Origin: Stagonosporopsis chrysanthemi
Taxonomy: Eukaryota > Ascomycota > Dothideomycetes > Pleosporales > Didymellaceae
DNA: 64,000 nt
Assembly (NCBI GenBank): GCA_022560025.1
Contig: JAFISE010000048.1
Coordinates: 68,174-132,173 of the forward strand
Reading direction: 5' to 3'
The translations under genes were made by a program, and so were the position numbers. This document shows, in pieces, positions 33,789 through 45,803 of the stretch (position 1 is its first letter; each line of letters starts with the position of its first letter). Below the pieces are notes generated by a model that did no database searches, was not told the origin of the DNA, and saw only the letters and a program-made list of their open reading frames with translations.

Positions 33789-35516
33789 ATGGATTTCTCG
33801 ACGTTTGTCAACCCGGCTGACCTGACCTTTGACGGATCTGCCCAGCAGCCCTTCACCGCAGCCAACTCCACCACCTTTGAGCCCTTTGACTTTTCTGCAC
33901 CCGCCGAGGAAGAGCTGGTACATAAGCACAAGGATTCTGCCGTCGACTTGACTAAACTCCACCAGTTTCACAAAGAGCAAGATTATCCTTCCACAAGAGC
34001 AAAGAGGGTCAAGATCGAGCCTACTGTTTTCGACGCATTCCTCGACAACTACTCTTCGGAATCCAATACTCCCTCCCCTGCTGCGGATTTCGACTTTGTC
34101 TACAGCACTGCCAACTCCCCTGGAGAATTCATTCGGGAAGAGAGCCGCACCAGCTCGCCTGAAGTCTCCAACGACATGTCTGCTTACACTCCTGGGACCG
34201 CACCATCTGCCTATGGCTATCAGTCCCCAGAAGCAATTCACATTCCTCAGCAAGAAGAGAGTCTTACACTGAACGTCTCCATGGACCGCACCAAGACACG
34301 TGCCGAAACTCAGACCAAAGTCACCATGATTCTGGATTCTCTACCAGAATCCTACGAATGGGCCCGCTTCGCTCGTCAGACAATCTCAAAGCCCAAGCAG
34401 CTGGCGACCGTAGACGAGATCCGAGAAAATCACAAAAAGGGTGGAGCTGTCTCCATCGATTTCACTCTCGTCTGCGCTGTCGCCGTAGAGGAACGCAAGG
34501 ACTTGGAACTCGCTCTGGCACGCGCCCGTGGCGAGGGCTCTTTCCCTACAAGAATTCCTCGCGTTGACGTCTCCGAGATGGAGAAAGACGACCCTGCACA
34601 CCCGCAGAACGGCGGTGCTGTCATCATCTGCAATGGCTGTCAAGAACGTGAAAGGAAGCGATTCGGCCGCAAAAAGAAGCGTAACGAAGAGGAAGAAGAA
34701 GAGTGGAGCACGTATGATGACAAGCGCATCGTTATCGTCAACGAGAAAGAGTTCAAACGTTTAGCAGACGCTGATGTGGCAGAAAGTAAGTGGGGTTCAG
34801 GCGCGAAGAAGGTCGAGTTCTCTATGCGTATTGCGTGTTACTGCAGACACCAAGAGTCCAAGACACCAGTGGGCTACCGGGTCATCTTCACAGTCAGGGG
34901 CGCCAGCGGCGAGCTCCTTACCCAGAGTCTGTCCGAAATCCTCCAAGTTACCGACGACCACAAGAACAAGGAGACCCCTCAGGCTGAGCTCCTGTCGCCC
35001 TCGTTGAACATGCCAAGCTCAATACCCGCTCAAAGCCAGCAGTTTGGGCAATATCCAGTATACACACAATACCCCATGTCCACGCAGTTCAACTTCACTG
35101 CACCGGCACCAACGCCCTATGGGTACAACCACCCTCCCACGGTCTTTGGTATGGAATCACAGCCTCCAACACCCATGTACTCTCGTCCTCCCTCGCCCGG
35201 CATCCACTCACAGCCAACCACACCGACTCTGAAGGCATTCAATTTCGGCAATTATCCTCACTTCAGCCATGCTGTTGCCCCTCAGCAGCTCACTCAAACT
35301 CTCAACAGGGTAGTCAACCCTCAGCAGACCCTACAGACACTTCGTCACCCCGCCACAGCTCAGCAGTCGCACCCTCTGCCGAGTTATCCTGTTGCTCCTC
35401 AGCAGACACCTCAATCGATGAGCTTCAACATTCCTCCCCAGCAGCCTCCCCAGATCAACACTCAGTTCTCGCCACAGGAGACAGGGTTCTACGAATTCGG
35501 CAACTGGCAATCATAG
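33789..35516 (+). CDS. SPT23/MGA2-like transcription regulator lacking IPT, ankyrin and membrane parts
   Basis: A single exon from ATG 33789 (MDFSTFVNPADLTFDG) encodes 575 residues. Residues about 165-205 (RAETQTKVTMILDSLPE, ISKPKQL), 276-295 (GGAVIICNGCQERERKRFGR) and 344-392 (EFSMRIACYCRHQ, GYRVIFTVR, VTDDHK) resemble the conserved DNA-binding-side region of fungal Spt23/Mga2 proteins. Those regulate fatty-acid desaturase genes after release from the ER membrane. This protein ends in a Gln/Pro/Ser-rich tail and has no IPT/TIG domain, ankyrin repeats or C-terminal transmembrane helix. If it belongs to the family, it is a soluble form not controlled by membrane cleavage. The CxxC plus basic run may contribute to DNA contact. 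The family assignment is from memory of motifs. Confidence 0.62.
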   Translation: MDFSTFVNPADLTFDGSAQQPFTAANSTTFEPFDFSAPAEEELVHKHKDSAVDLTKLHQFHKEQDYPSTRAKRVKIEPTVFDAFLDNYSSESNTPSPAADFDFVYSTANSPGEFIREESRTSSPEVSNDMSAYTPGTAPSAYGYQSPEAIHIPQQEESLTLNVSMDRTKTRAETQTKVTMILDSLPESYEWARFARQTISKPKQLATVDEIRENHKKGGAVSIDFTLVCAVAVEERKDLELALARARGEGSFPTRIPRVDVSEMEKDDPAHPQNGGAVIICNGCQERERKRFGRKKKRNEEEEEEWSTYDDKRIVIVNEKEFKRLADADVAESKWGSGAKKVEFSMRIACYCRHQESKTPVGYRVIFTVRGASGELLTQSLSEILQVTDDHKNKETPQAELLSPSLNMPSSIPAQSQQFGQYPVYTQYPMSTQFNFTAPAPTPYGYNHPPTVFGMESQPPTPMYSRPPSPGIHSQPTTPTLKAFNFGNYPHFSHAVAPQQLTQTLNRVVNPQQTLQTLRHPATAQQSHPLPSYPVAPQQTPQSMSFNIPPQQPPQINTQFSPQETGFYEFGNWQS

Positions 35517-36937
35517 TGCTTCGGCGTGGCATGACGATAATGAAACTATGGAATTTATTGCTTGGCGTTCTGGCTGTTGGGTCTGGTACTGGACGGTTGC
35601 ATAACGAGCAAGGGGCTTGCATAACGGGCATTGCAGCTCACGGTCCATCACGCGCACGGTACACGTTGCGTTTTTTTTCCCCTGTTTTCGCCGCATTTCT
35701 ACCATGTTGGTTGACACAGTCAGGATACGGTTTGAGATCCTGACGAATATGCTTTTAATTACTAGACTAACGTTACTATTGCTTCCATTAGTGTTACCAC
35801 AGTCCTCTCATGAGGCCGTATAGACTACGAAACAATCAAAGAGATACCACACTTCATTCTTCTGTTCCTTGTATGACTCTCGACTTGATGATGGATGAGG
35901 GGCTGGTGTGCGCAGCCTGCCTCCCCCCTCTTGACCCCGCATCTCAATGTCTACGTATACTGTCCACAAACTTTGTTTTCCTGGATGCTGTCGCTCCTCA
36001 TTTTCTACACACATGCATAGCGCATGCATGCAGTCAGCTCCATGCTCCAAAACACAGTCCCCACAGCTTCATCAAATCTTGTCGATGCTCTCACTTGCCG
36101 CCAGCAGACATGACAGGGCAACACGTCTGGTATCACAAAGGGACCCGTGCTTCGCTCCATCGGCCTTGCAGTGATCGGTAGGAAGCCGTCATCCGCAACC
36201 TTGAAAACAAGGCGCCATCAGCAAACCCCAGCGCGCAGCAGTCTAGACTCCTCTCCCATTTGATTGGTCCCCACCGCCCCATTACGCTTGAGACATTGGA
36301 TCAATGAAAAGCAGATCCAGCAAAGGTTCACCACTTTGGACATGTTTCATGAGGCCCTAGGCACGGCGCCGTTTTCCCATTCGATCGGCCTGCACAAGCG
36401 GCCTGTCCCTTCACTACGGTAACGTCGTCGTGGCTCGCGGCATCGTCAGTGGACAACCGCAGCCGACACGAGGGTCGAGGGTTGACAGGCTACGAAACGA
36501 CGGATATGGCGGATTTTTTTTTTTTCCTTTCGGCCACATTACCGGCCCAGCCAGGTGTCGCAGCAAGGTGCGGCAGACAACTCGCAAGCTCCGACTAATC
36601 GAGGAAAACGGTCCACATTCTCGTCGAGATGATTCTCACCGGGCCAACTCCAGCACGCGCAAAACAGCGAAATTAACGTGTATTATATCCATTATGTCAG
36701 ACGATTGTTACCAGCTACAGCGAATCAACCCGCGCTTCTTCCCTACCGCTAAATGCTCAGCTAGACAGCGCGCGTGAGTGTCAGTCTGCAGCAGCGTGGT
36801 ACACCATCTGCAACATCACCAGTAGACGTCGGCATTACGGTCCCACGTGTGTATGTACTACTCCCGGACCGATAGAGCTCCTGCCTGCACTGCGGACAGC
36901 GAGGGGTGATCTTGGGCAACTTCCTCATCCTTCGCAA
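35517..36937. other. intergenic, convergent 3' flanks
   Basis: Region between the convergent transcription factor and MCX1 genes. It contains T runs (about 35671 and 36516) and short frames only. No RNA gene seen. Confidence 0.45.
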
Positions 36938-38875
36938 CTACGAGCCAGCCGCCCCGACCTTCCTGTACTCCTCAAAGGAATGCACGTTGCCTATCGCCGA
37001 GTCCTCCTTGCTACGAAGTTCTTCATCCCACCTCTCTTCTTCCTGTGTGATGGTTGCTTGGAATGCGTTGGATTGGCCTCTGTGAAAGTACAGTGGAGCG
37101 GCTTTGAGGAGCGCGACATCCTGCGTGACGAGAATGTGCTTCACCGTCGATCCTGACGCTTGTCAGTATCCGAACGCATGTAGCTAAACAGGACGACCAT
37201 ACCAGGAGTCTCGTACTTGGCTTGCAGGAGAAGCTGGTCGACGACGTGTCGCAGGCCACGGGCGCCCGTGCCCATCTTACTGGCCTTTCGTGCAATCTCC
37301 CTGAGTGCACCACTGGTGAAGCGCAGCTCAATGTTACGCAGGTAGAATTTGTGTTGCTCCTGCGAGAGCAGACTGTTCTTGGGTTCTGTAAGCACTCGCA
37401 CCAACGCCTCTTCGTCGAGAGCAGACACAGCGCACACGGTGGGGATGCGACCGATCAACTCGGGTATCATGCCATACTTTTGCAGATCGGCGGGCTGCAC
37501 ATGATCCAGGACGTTGACTTTCTCTTCAGGCTCCCGCTGTCGAACACCTCCAAATGGATTTGGCTTTTCGGCGGGGACAAAGAAGGGGGCGTCTTTCTTG
37601 AAACGAGCCGCCTCCTCACCACGCAGCATCACTCCATCAGCAGAGGCTTCTGAGTTGGAGGCGCGGATCGAAGCGCCGAACCCGATGCCGCCCATGGACT
37701 TTCGGTCGAGGATGGTCTTGTGCAAGTTGGCAAATGCACCTGTGCATATGAACAGGATGTTGTCAGTACGGATGTTGTACACTTCGTCCTTGCCGCCTCC
37801 TGGGGCTCCCCCCGAAAGCGGACTTCGTGGACTGTCCAGAGGATTACCAGGAGGATAGCCGCTGTTGCTGCTTGGGCTTTTCGCGGCGCTCTTCTCTGGT
37901 TTCGCACGCACTTGCACTGTTGTGCCTTCGATGATCTTGAGCAGCGCCTGCTGCACGCCTTCACCACCGACATCCTTACCATATGACATCTTGGCTGAGG
38001 CAATCTTGTCAATCTCGTCCAGCACGATGATGCCATGCTCGGTGGACTCAATATCATGGCCTGCAGCTGAGAACAGGCGGGACACGCACTGCTCCACATC
38101 GTCTCCAATATAACCTGCCTGGGTGAAGGTGGTACAGTCAGACATGGAAATGGGAATCCCCAGAGTTTTAGCCAGCGTTTTGCACATCAGTGTCTTTCCG
38201 ACACCAGTAGGACCTAATATGAGCACATTGGACTTGTCTATCTGCAGCGGGTCGGGGGTGGGTTCGGGCAGCGGCTCGGCCTCGGGAGGAGCAGCTGAGT
38301 GCGGCGAGAAGGAGGGATCGCTATACGACGCTGGGTCTGCAGAACCGGCATTGTAGACATGTACGGTTGCCTGCTGTCCTGGAAACTCGTCTGCTGTACT
38401 CAGTCACAGCCCATGGAGCAGGAGTGGCCCACTGTGGCGGCAGATAATGAGATTTGGGTCTACCTTCTACAGGATGCCTGAACGCTGACGCCCGCCGTTG
38501 GGCCTGCGCTTCCAGTCTTGCCTGCTCGTCTCTCTGCCGGCGGAGCTCTTGTATGCGCAGGTGGTGTTCGTGTATGGCGACACTGAGCACGATCTTGGCA
38601 CGCTCTTGGTCGACTACGAACTGGTCCAGGTGCTGGCGCAGCGCCTTGGGCGTGACATTGCTGCCTCCGATGTTGGAGGTGCCGCCCAGCGGGCCTCGCG
38701 TGGGCTGGTCGGTCTCATAGAAGTTCGAGAAGCCCTGGCCGCCAAAGTCAGAGCGGTGGTATGTGGAGTGCAGGGGGCCTCGGGTATGGAGGGCGCGGCG
38801 GCCGATGGTGGCTAGGGCGAGGTACGAGGCGCGGGCCTGGGGCGAGAGGGCAACGGTGAGCTTTCGGACAATCAT
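36938..38875 (-). CDS. MCX1: Mitochondrial ClpX-type AAA+ unfoldase
   Basis: Exons 38875-38464, 38393-37203 and 37152-36938 encode 605 residues. The N-terminus is basic and Ser/Ala-rich (MIVRKLTVALSPQARASYLAL), a mitochondrial presequence. AAA+ elements: Walker A GPTGVGKT (about 198-205), pore loop GYIG (231-234), Walker B IIVLDE (259-264), a GRIP arginine (453) and sensor 2 GARGLR (514-519). The IGF tripeptide used by ClpX to dock on ClpP is present (about 374-376). The N-terminal zinc-binding domain of bacterial ClpX is missing, as in yeast Mcx1. A Pro/Ser/Gly-rich insert lies at about 300-338. Known role: ATP-driven unfolding in the matrix; yeast Mcx1 also activates ALA synthase. The HEM13 gene 12 kb away is not linked in an obvious way. 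Confidence 0.94.
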
Positions 38876-39104
38876 GGTGAGAGGGCAGTCGCGGAGAGTG
38901 TCACATCACGAGCACAGAGGCTCAACCAGCACGAGCGTGCGATAGTGCCCAGGCGGGCGTTGGTGGTGGGAGCAGCTACAGCTCTCCGCATTGGGCCGAA
39001 CGCGGGGCCAGGGCTGGGGCGCCGTCCGTCCCCAGACAACTCGGACCGCGACCAGCTAGCACCGCGCATACCTGAAGGCAGCTGGGGCAGCCTCGCGCAG
39101 CAGA

Positions 39105-39137
<33 letters not shown>

Positions 39138-39490
39138 CGGTGCGCTTGCAGCAGCCTCCGCGAAAATGCGCCCCCGACGAATTGCAGCGTGAATCCTGCC
39201 GGCCCCTGCCCTGCGCCTGTTGAGTTGCGCTACGGCCAGCCCAGTCCGGAAGAGTCGCAGGGCAATGACGTTGATCGCTGGCTGCGAAGTCCTCGTTGAG
39301 CGCTCAGCCAAACACTTGGGCGAGGACCCCGCAAATGTCCACTTGCTTGCCGTCTGTCTGATTGCGAGCTCGTGCATTGTGTGCTGTAGAAAACCGTGCG
39401 CCTGCCTCCCTCGCCCTGCAATCGCAACCACTGCTGCTCGACAGCTCCATAGCACACCCCCGCCGCTGCACGTTCTCGTCGTCCACCACC
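38876..39490. promoter_or_regulatory. Divergent promoter region of MCX1 and GLC3, with AGCC microsatellite
   Basis: MCX1 and the branching enzyme gene diverge from this 615-bp region. It contains an AGCC tetranucleotide array at 39106-39136 (nearly eight units). No clear TATA box is visible. Confidence 0.5.
39106..39136. repeat. AGCC microsatellite
   Basis: Nearly eight uninterrupted AGCC units lie in the divergent promoter. Confidence 0.95.
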
Positions 39491-41832
39491 ATGGAGCTCG
39501 TCAACGCTTCAGCCAACTCGGTCAACGACGCCCCCGCAAAGGGCGCCAACGACGGCACTGGTACGCACACCGCCCCACGCATGCTGCAATTAACTGACCA
39601 GCTCCCGCGCAGGCATCGTCCAGCTCGATCCGTATCTGGAGCCCTTCGTGGGCGCGCTGAAGAGCCGCTACGCCAAAGCCCAGCAGTGGATCAAGACGAT
39701 CAACGACACAGAGGGCGGTCTGGAGAAGTTCTCCAGGGTAAGCACAATCCAATCGTCCCAAGCAGCATCAGCTGACTTGAACCCAGGGCTACGAACGCTT
39801 TGGCTTCCAGGTCCAGTCCAACGGCGACGTCGTATACCGCGAGTGGGCACCAAACGCCCTGCGAGCATACCTCATTGGCGACTTCAACGACTGGAACCGC
39901 GATGCCACGCCCATGACGAAGAATGAGTACGGTGTATTCGAAGTCACGGTCCCCGGCAACAACGGCCAGCCCTCGATCCCCCACGACTCGAAGGTCAAGG
40001 TGTGTTTGCTGGCAACCAACAAAACATAGATACAAGCTGACATTTGGACAAGATCTCTCTGGTAGTGCCCAATGACCACGCCCGCCAGGAGCGTATCCCC
40101 GCGTGGATCACCCGAGTAACCCAGGACCTCAACGTCTCCCCCGTCTACGATGCGCGCTTCTGGAACCCTCCCCACAAGTACCAGTTCAAGAACAAGCGAC
40201 CCAAGAAGCCTGAGAGTGCTCGCATCTACGAGGCCCACGTTGGTATCTCGTCGCCTGAGCGCAAGGTCGCTACATACAAGGAGTTTACACAGAACATCCT
40301 CCCAAGGATCAAGCATCTGGGCTACAATACCATCCAGCTGATGGCTGTCATGGAGCACGCATACTACGCCAGCTTCGGCTACCAGATCAACAGCTTCTTC
40401 GCTGCAAGCAGTCGCTACGGCTTCCCAGATGATCTGAAAGAGCTCATTGACACTGCGCACGGCATGGGCATTACCGTTCTTCTGGATGTCGTCCATAGCC
40501 ACGCCTCCAAGAACGTACTGGATGGTCTGAACATGTTCGATGGCAGCGATCACCAGTACTTTCATGAGGGCGCCAAAGGACGACACGAACTGTGGGACAG
40601 CAGACTATTCAACTACGGTCACCACGAGGTCCTCCGCTTCCTGCTCAGCAACCTGAGATTCTGGATGGAGGAGTACCAGTTCGACGGCTTCCGTTTCGAC
40701 GGTGTTACAAGCATGATCTACACCCACCACGGTATCGGCACAGGTTTCTCTGGTGGGTATCATGAGTACTTTGGCCCTGGTGTTGAGGAGGAGGGCGTTG
40801 TGTACCTCATGGTTGCCAACGAGCTGCTGCATCAGCTGTACCCCAGTTGCATCACCATTGCCGAGGATGTATCTGGTATGCCTGGTCTTTGCGTGTCGCT
40901 GTCTCTGGGCGGAATAGGATTCGACTACAGACTGGCGATGGCGGTGCCGGATCTGTACATCAAGTGGCTGAAAGAGAAGCAGGACATTGACTGGGACATG
41001 GGCAGCCTCGTCTTCACACTAACAAACAGGCGGCACGGTGAGAAGACAATCGCTTATGCTGAGTCCCACGATCAAGCGTACGTTACTTGACCTTATGATG
41101 TCAATGTTTACTGACTGTTGTAGGCTCGTTGGAGACAAGACGCTTCTCTTCTGGCTGTGCGATGCCGAGATGTACACCAACATGTCTAACTTGTCAGAGC
41201 TGACTCCTGTCATCGACCGAGGTCTCTCCCTCCATAAGATGATCAGACTGATCACGCATGGCTTGGGCGGCGAAGGCTACTTAAACTTCGAGGGTAACGA
41301 GTTCGGCCACCCTGAATGGCTGGACTTTCCTCGCGAAGGCAACGGCAACAGCTTTGACTACGCACGTAGGCAGTTCAACCTTGTCGACGACGACCTGCTC
41401 CGCTACAGGTTTCTGAACGAGTTCGATAGCAAGATGCAGTGGACTGAGGAGAAGTATGGATGGCTGCACGCCCCTCAGGCGTACGTCAGCCTGAAGCACG
41501 AGGGTGACAAGGTCATCGTCTTCGAACGCGCCGGCTTGCTGTGGATCTTCAACTTCCACCCCTCCAACAGCTTCACCGACTACCGCGTCGGTGTCGAGCA
41601 GGAGGGCACCTACAGGATCGTGCTCAGCTCCGACAGCAAGGCCTTTGGTGGCCATGGCAACGTCGCCGAGGACACAAGGTTCTTCACAACCCCCTTTGCG
41701 TGGAACGACAGGAAGAATTTCCTGCAGGTGTACATACCAACGAGGACAGCTATTGTAAGTCGTTATCATCCGTCATTGCGTTAACGCCAACTAACCCTAT
41801 CACAGGTGCTCGCGCTGGAGAGTACGTTGTAG
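39491..41832 (+). CDS. GLC3: 1,4-alpha-glucan (glycogen) branching enzyme, GH13_8
   Basis: Six exons (39491-39560, 39613-39737, 39787-39999, 40053-41077, 41124-41754, 41806-41832) give 696 residues, the usual size. The order is an N-terminal CBM48-like domain (ERFGFQVQSNGDVVYREWAP, YLIGDFNDWNRDA), the GH13 barrel and an all-beta C-terminal domain. Catalytic motifs: LLDVVHSHAS, the nucleophile in DGFRFDGVTSM, the acid/base in IAEDVSGMPG and AYAESHDQ restored across intron 4. NFEGNEFGHPEWLDFPREGN is characteristic of eukaryotic branching enzymes. Known role: it moves alpha-1,4 oligoglucans to alpha-1,6 branch points in glycogen synthesis in the cytosol. The last exon codes only VLALESTL and a stop. 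Confidence 0.97.
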
Positions 41833-43356
41833 ATGGCGAGGGGTGGACGAGGATGCAAGGATTAGAGTCAGTGATCATTCAATAGCGTTGTTTGCACTCA
41901 AGCGCAATGTAAGGATACCATCAAGGAAACCATACTCATACTATATAATGTAGAGATTGAAGCCATTCGTTTTTATCAAATCAATTGTCAAAAGGAGCTA
42001 TTGCTGGTTCCATGTCTATGCTGTCTACTCACCTGACTTCCCTGTCACCGCCGTTGTTGGTTAAAGAGGACTCCTCGTTGGCCAAATCAATGAAAGTCTC
42101 TTATTACTCAATCGATTTTCGCGACTGACATATCTCAAAGGCAGTCCTCTATAGTGATGAAGCAGACGTCCACTTCATCCTTCCATTGTATCTCGCTGTT
42201 CTAGCGCGCCACCAGACCTCGTCACGTTTGTTCGACCGGACTGGGATTGGTACGCCCTACCACTTTTGGCCCTACGGTCATGTTCCTCTATCGTGCCTTT
42301 TTCCTGGATAGAGAAACTCGATTTTTGGAGCATTTGCTGCGAGATTACGAACAGTATAATCTTACGAACGCTATCGCTCAGTACCCACACTGAATGAAAC
42401 ATCTCCATTCGCCCAAAATCAGAACGCATATGTATGATACTCCATGTAAGTAAGGCTATCTAAGTTGGGTTTTCAATTGGGTGTGCAGTGATTGTAGCGC
42501 GTACAGAAGGATGAGTTGGAGTCGCAAGCATACCTCATTCTCCACGAGGAACGAGCGAATACCTAACCCGACCCTTTCGCATATCTTGTAGTAAACGTTG
42601 CGAATGATTACGTGTCAAGGGAGACTGAGGTAGTGTACATGGGAGAAGTTGCTACTCAGCGCTGAAGCCCTCCACAGAGCTTTCCTGTTGTCCCTTTGTA
42701 GCATTTCGCGGACGTCTCTTTGTGGTTTTGTGACATGATCCAGGACGTCGACTGGAGGCAGTCAGAATGTGCGAATATGGAGATGTTTTCCTTTCAATCA
42801 GGACATAGCCAGGACTTAGATACAACTATTAATCCCTCTCGGCCTGTGATCTTGTCAATTGTGTGAGATCAATATTTCTCCAGACTATTAGTCCTGCTGC
42901 GTTGAGCTGCATCATACTCGATCAAGGCCAAACGCTAGATCACGCAACACCAAAGCCTATCTTAAACCTACAATGGCAGAAAGACAGTCGACTTTCGCAA
43001 GCTTTGTCACCGGTAGTGAGGAGAAATGGAGCTCTGGCAAGTTCGGAGCGGGTCGGAAAGATGAGTTTTCCACGTGATGTAGGCCGGTGGTGCTTTCCTC
43101 GAGCACTGCAGCTTCCCAGAAGCTGGAGGAAGGCACGATGAAGGCTGGCACGAAGTCTGGGGTACTATCAACGTCACCCGCAGTGAGGGCAAAGCTGTGG
43201 AGAGCTCGGGGTGGATTGTGCTGGTGTACAGCCCGAAAGCGGTAAGCGTGGGTGCTAGCGCGCTTCGTCCTCCTGCCTCTGAGCTTCATCAAGTTCTTCT
43301 CTCAAGAAGCCACCCGTCTCCTCCACCCACCACAACCGTCTCATACATCTCACACA
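41833..43356. other. intergenic, ATP2 promoter side
   Basis: A 1.5-kb gap. From about 42973 (ATG GCA GAA) to 43250 there are short protein-like frames on the plus strand (AERQSTFASFVTG; GWHEVWGTINVTRSEG), but they could not be joined into a gene. The last 100 nt before ATP2 are a pyrimidine/CCACC-rich leader. Confidence 0.4.
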
Positions 43357-45358
43357 ATGTTGAGGAGGTGAGTCTCGACGCCGCTGAAGCCAATTGATGA
43401 TGGCACGCCCGCTGATCCGATGAAATGCAGCCAGTTCCAGCGGTCCTTCCGCTCCGTCAAGCCTACCCAGGCTGCGCGCGCCTTCGCTCCCATCTCCAAG
43501 CACGCCGTCCGCTTCGCCTCCACCGATGCCGCCCGTGATGGAAAGATCCACCAGGTCATTGGTATGTTGGACCATTGATGACTACAAGAACAATTGCTAA
43601 CATCTTGGAGGTGCCGTCGTCGATGCAAGCTTGCCCCGAAAACTTTGCGATCGCCGAGCCATTGAGTGGGATCGCATCAACGAAACCGTCGCTGACCTCC
43701 ATCGCAGGTCAAGTTCGACACCGAGCAGCTCCCTGCCATTCTCAACGCCTTGACCACCGACAATGGCGGCAACAAGCTCGTCCTCGAGGTTGCGGTAAGA
43801 ATGCCAAGCAGCGGCACATGTGGAACAACAAGCTGATGGGTCGCAGCAACATTTGGGAGAGAACATCGTCCGTTGCATTGCCATGGACGGTAAGTCTTCG
43901 CCACTGGAACTGGCTATTGAGATGATTCTGATGGATTTCCGCAGGTACCGAGGGTCTCGTCCGTGGTTCCAAGGCCACCGACACTGGCGCTCCCATCAAG
44001 ATCCCCGTCGGTCACGGCACTCTTGGTCGCATCATGAACGTCACTGGTGACCCCATTGACGAGCGTGGTCCCATCAAGGCCACCAAGTACAACCCCATCC
44101 ACGCCGACCCCCCGGAGTTCACTGAGCAGTCCACCTCTGCTGAGGTCCTGATTACCGGTATCAAGGTCGTCGATCTCCTCGCCCCCTACGCTCGTGGTGG
44201 TAAGATCGGTCTCTTCGGAGGTGCCGGTGTCGGAAAGACTGTGTTCATTCAGGAGCTGATTGTAAGGATTTCGATACTCGCGGCGGCGACATAAGCTAAC
44301 AACTAGGCAGAACAACATTGCTAAGGCCCACGGTGGTTTCTCCGTCTTCACCGGTGTCGGTGAGCGTACCCGTGAGGGTAACGATCTGTACCACGAGATG
44401 CAGGAGACTTCCGTTATTCAGCTCGATGGCGAGTCCAAGGTCGCTCTTGTCTTCGGTCAGATGAACGAGCCCCCGGGTGCCCGTGCCCGTGTCGCTCTTA
44501 CCGGTTTGTAAGTGCCAACCACCACCACCACGACTCACGATGAGGCCCGCAACGTACTGACTACCTCCATAGGACTGTCGCTGAGTACTTCCGCGACGAG
44601 GAAGGTGATTGAAAATTGCCGCTCCTGCTGTTTCCAGTGACTGACATATTTTTTTAGGTCAGGATGTGCTCCTCTTCATTGACAACATTTTCCGTTTCAC
44701 CCAGGCCGGTTCCGAGGTGTCCGCTCTTCTCGGTCGTATTCCCTCTGCCGTCGGTTACCAGCCCACCCTCGCCGTCGACATGGGTCTCATGCAGGAGCGT
44801 ATTACCACCACCTCCAAGGGTTCCATTACCTCCGTCCAAGCCGTCTACGTCCCTGCTGACGATTTGACTGACCCTGCCCCTGCCACCACCTTCGCCCATT
44901 TGGACGCCACCACTGTCTTGTCCCGTGGTATCTCCGAGTTGGGTATCTACCCCGCCGTCGACCCTCTCGACTCCAAGTCCCGTATCCTCGATCCCCGTAT
45001 CATCGGTGACGAGCACTACGACACCGCCACCAAGGTCCAGCAGATCCTCCAGGAGTACAAGTCGCTCCAGGATATCATTGCCATTCTTGGTATGGACGAG
45101 TTGTCGGAAGCCGACAAGCTTACCGTCGAGCGTGCCCGTAAGATCCAGCGTTTCCTGTCGCAGCCCTTCGCTGTCGCCCAGGTCTTCACTGGTATCGAGG
45201 GTGCTCTTGTCGACCTCAAGGACACCATCCGCTCGTTCAAGGGTATCTTGAACGGTGAGGGTGACGACCTGCCCGAGGGTGCCTTCTACATGGTTGGTAA
45301 CCTCGAGTCTGCGCGCGCCAAGGGTGAGAAGATTCTTGCTGAGCTCGAGAAGTCATAA
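43357..45358 (+). CDS. ATP2: Mitochondrial F1 ATP synthase subunit beta
   Basis: Nine exons: 43357-43367, 43431-43561, 43611-43624, 43708-43794, 43847-43889, 43945-44261, 44311-44507, 44573-44604 and 44658-45358, giving 510 residues. The presequence (MLRSQFQRSFRSVKPTQAARAF) is restored by the first splice. Family landmarks: VVDVKFDTEQLPAILNAL, P-loop GGAGVGKT (about 187-194), GERTREGNDLYHEM, the Walker B strand in VLLFIDNIFRFTQAGSEVS and DELSEADKLTVERARKIQRF. Known role: beta subunits carry the catalytic nucleotide sites of F1Fo-ATP synthase. Two features are odd. Exon 3 is only 14 nt, and the intron after it starts with GC (GCAAGC) instead of GT. Both are needed to restore the invariant GAVVDVKF. 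Confidence 0.98.
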
Positions 45359-45803
45359 GCGAGCGGTGTGGTGGGCGAGACATGAGAGTCAGCCACTCTG
45401 TCGAGGGCAGTCGCTGGTAGTCTCACTTGTACAAAACATATACCTCAAATGTGGGATTATGAGCGGGTGCTTGGAGCATCGTGGCTTCTGTAATCTATCT
45501 TGCATGCAAAGAAACCTTTCCTAGTTCTTCAAACTGTCTGCCTAATCATTTGGTGAATCCTGTTCTTCCAATCCGAGCTCAGAAGACGAGCTTGCGAATC
45601 AGTGACAGTGCTGCAAACAGGCTCTCGTCTTCGAATTCACGGGAGGTTGTCAACGCAGGTTCGGCTGATTTGTGTGGGCCGTTGAGTGCGTTGAAGAATA
45701 CAATGTTTTTGGCTCATTCCAAACACTGTTACAAACATCAACGTACTATCCAGCAATGAATTACAAAGTAGACAAAAGGAACTTAGAAAATACAACATTA
45801 TGC
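45359..45803. other. intergenic, convergent 3' flanks
   Basis: 3' flanks of ATP2 and the ubiquitin protease gene. AT-rich towards 45730-45800. Nothing else is supported. Confidence 0.5.
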
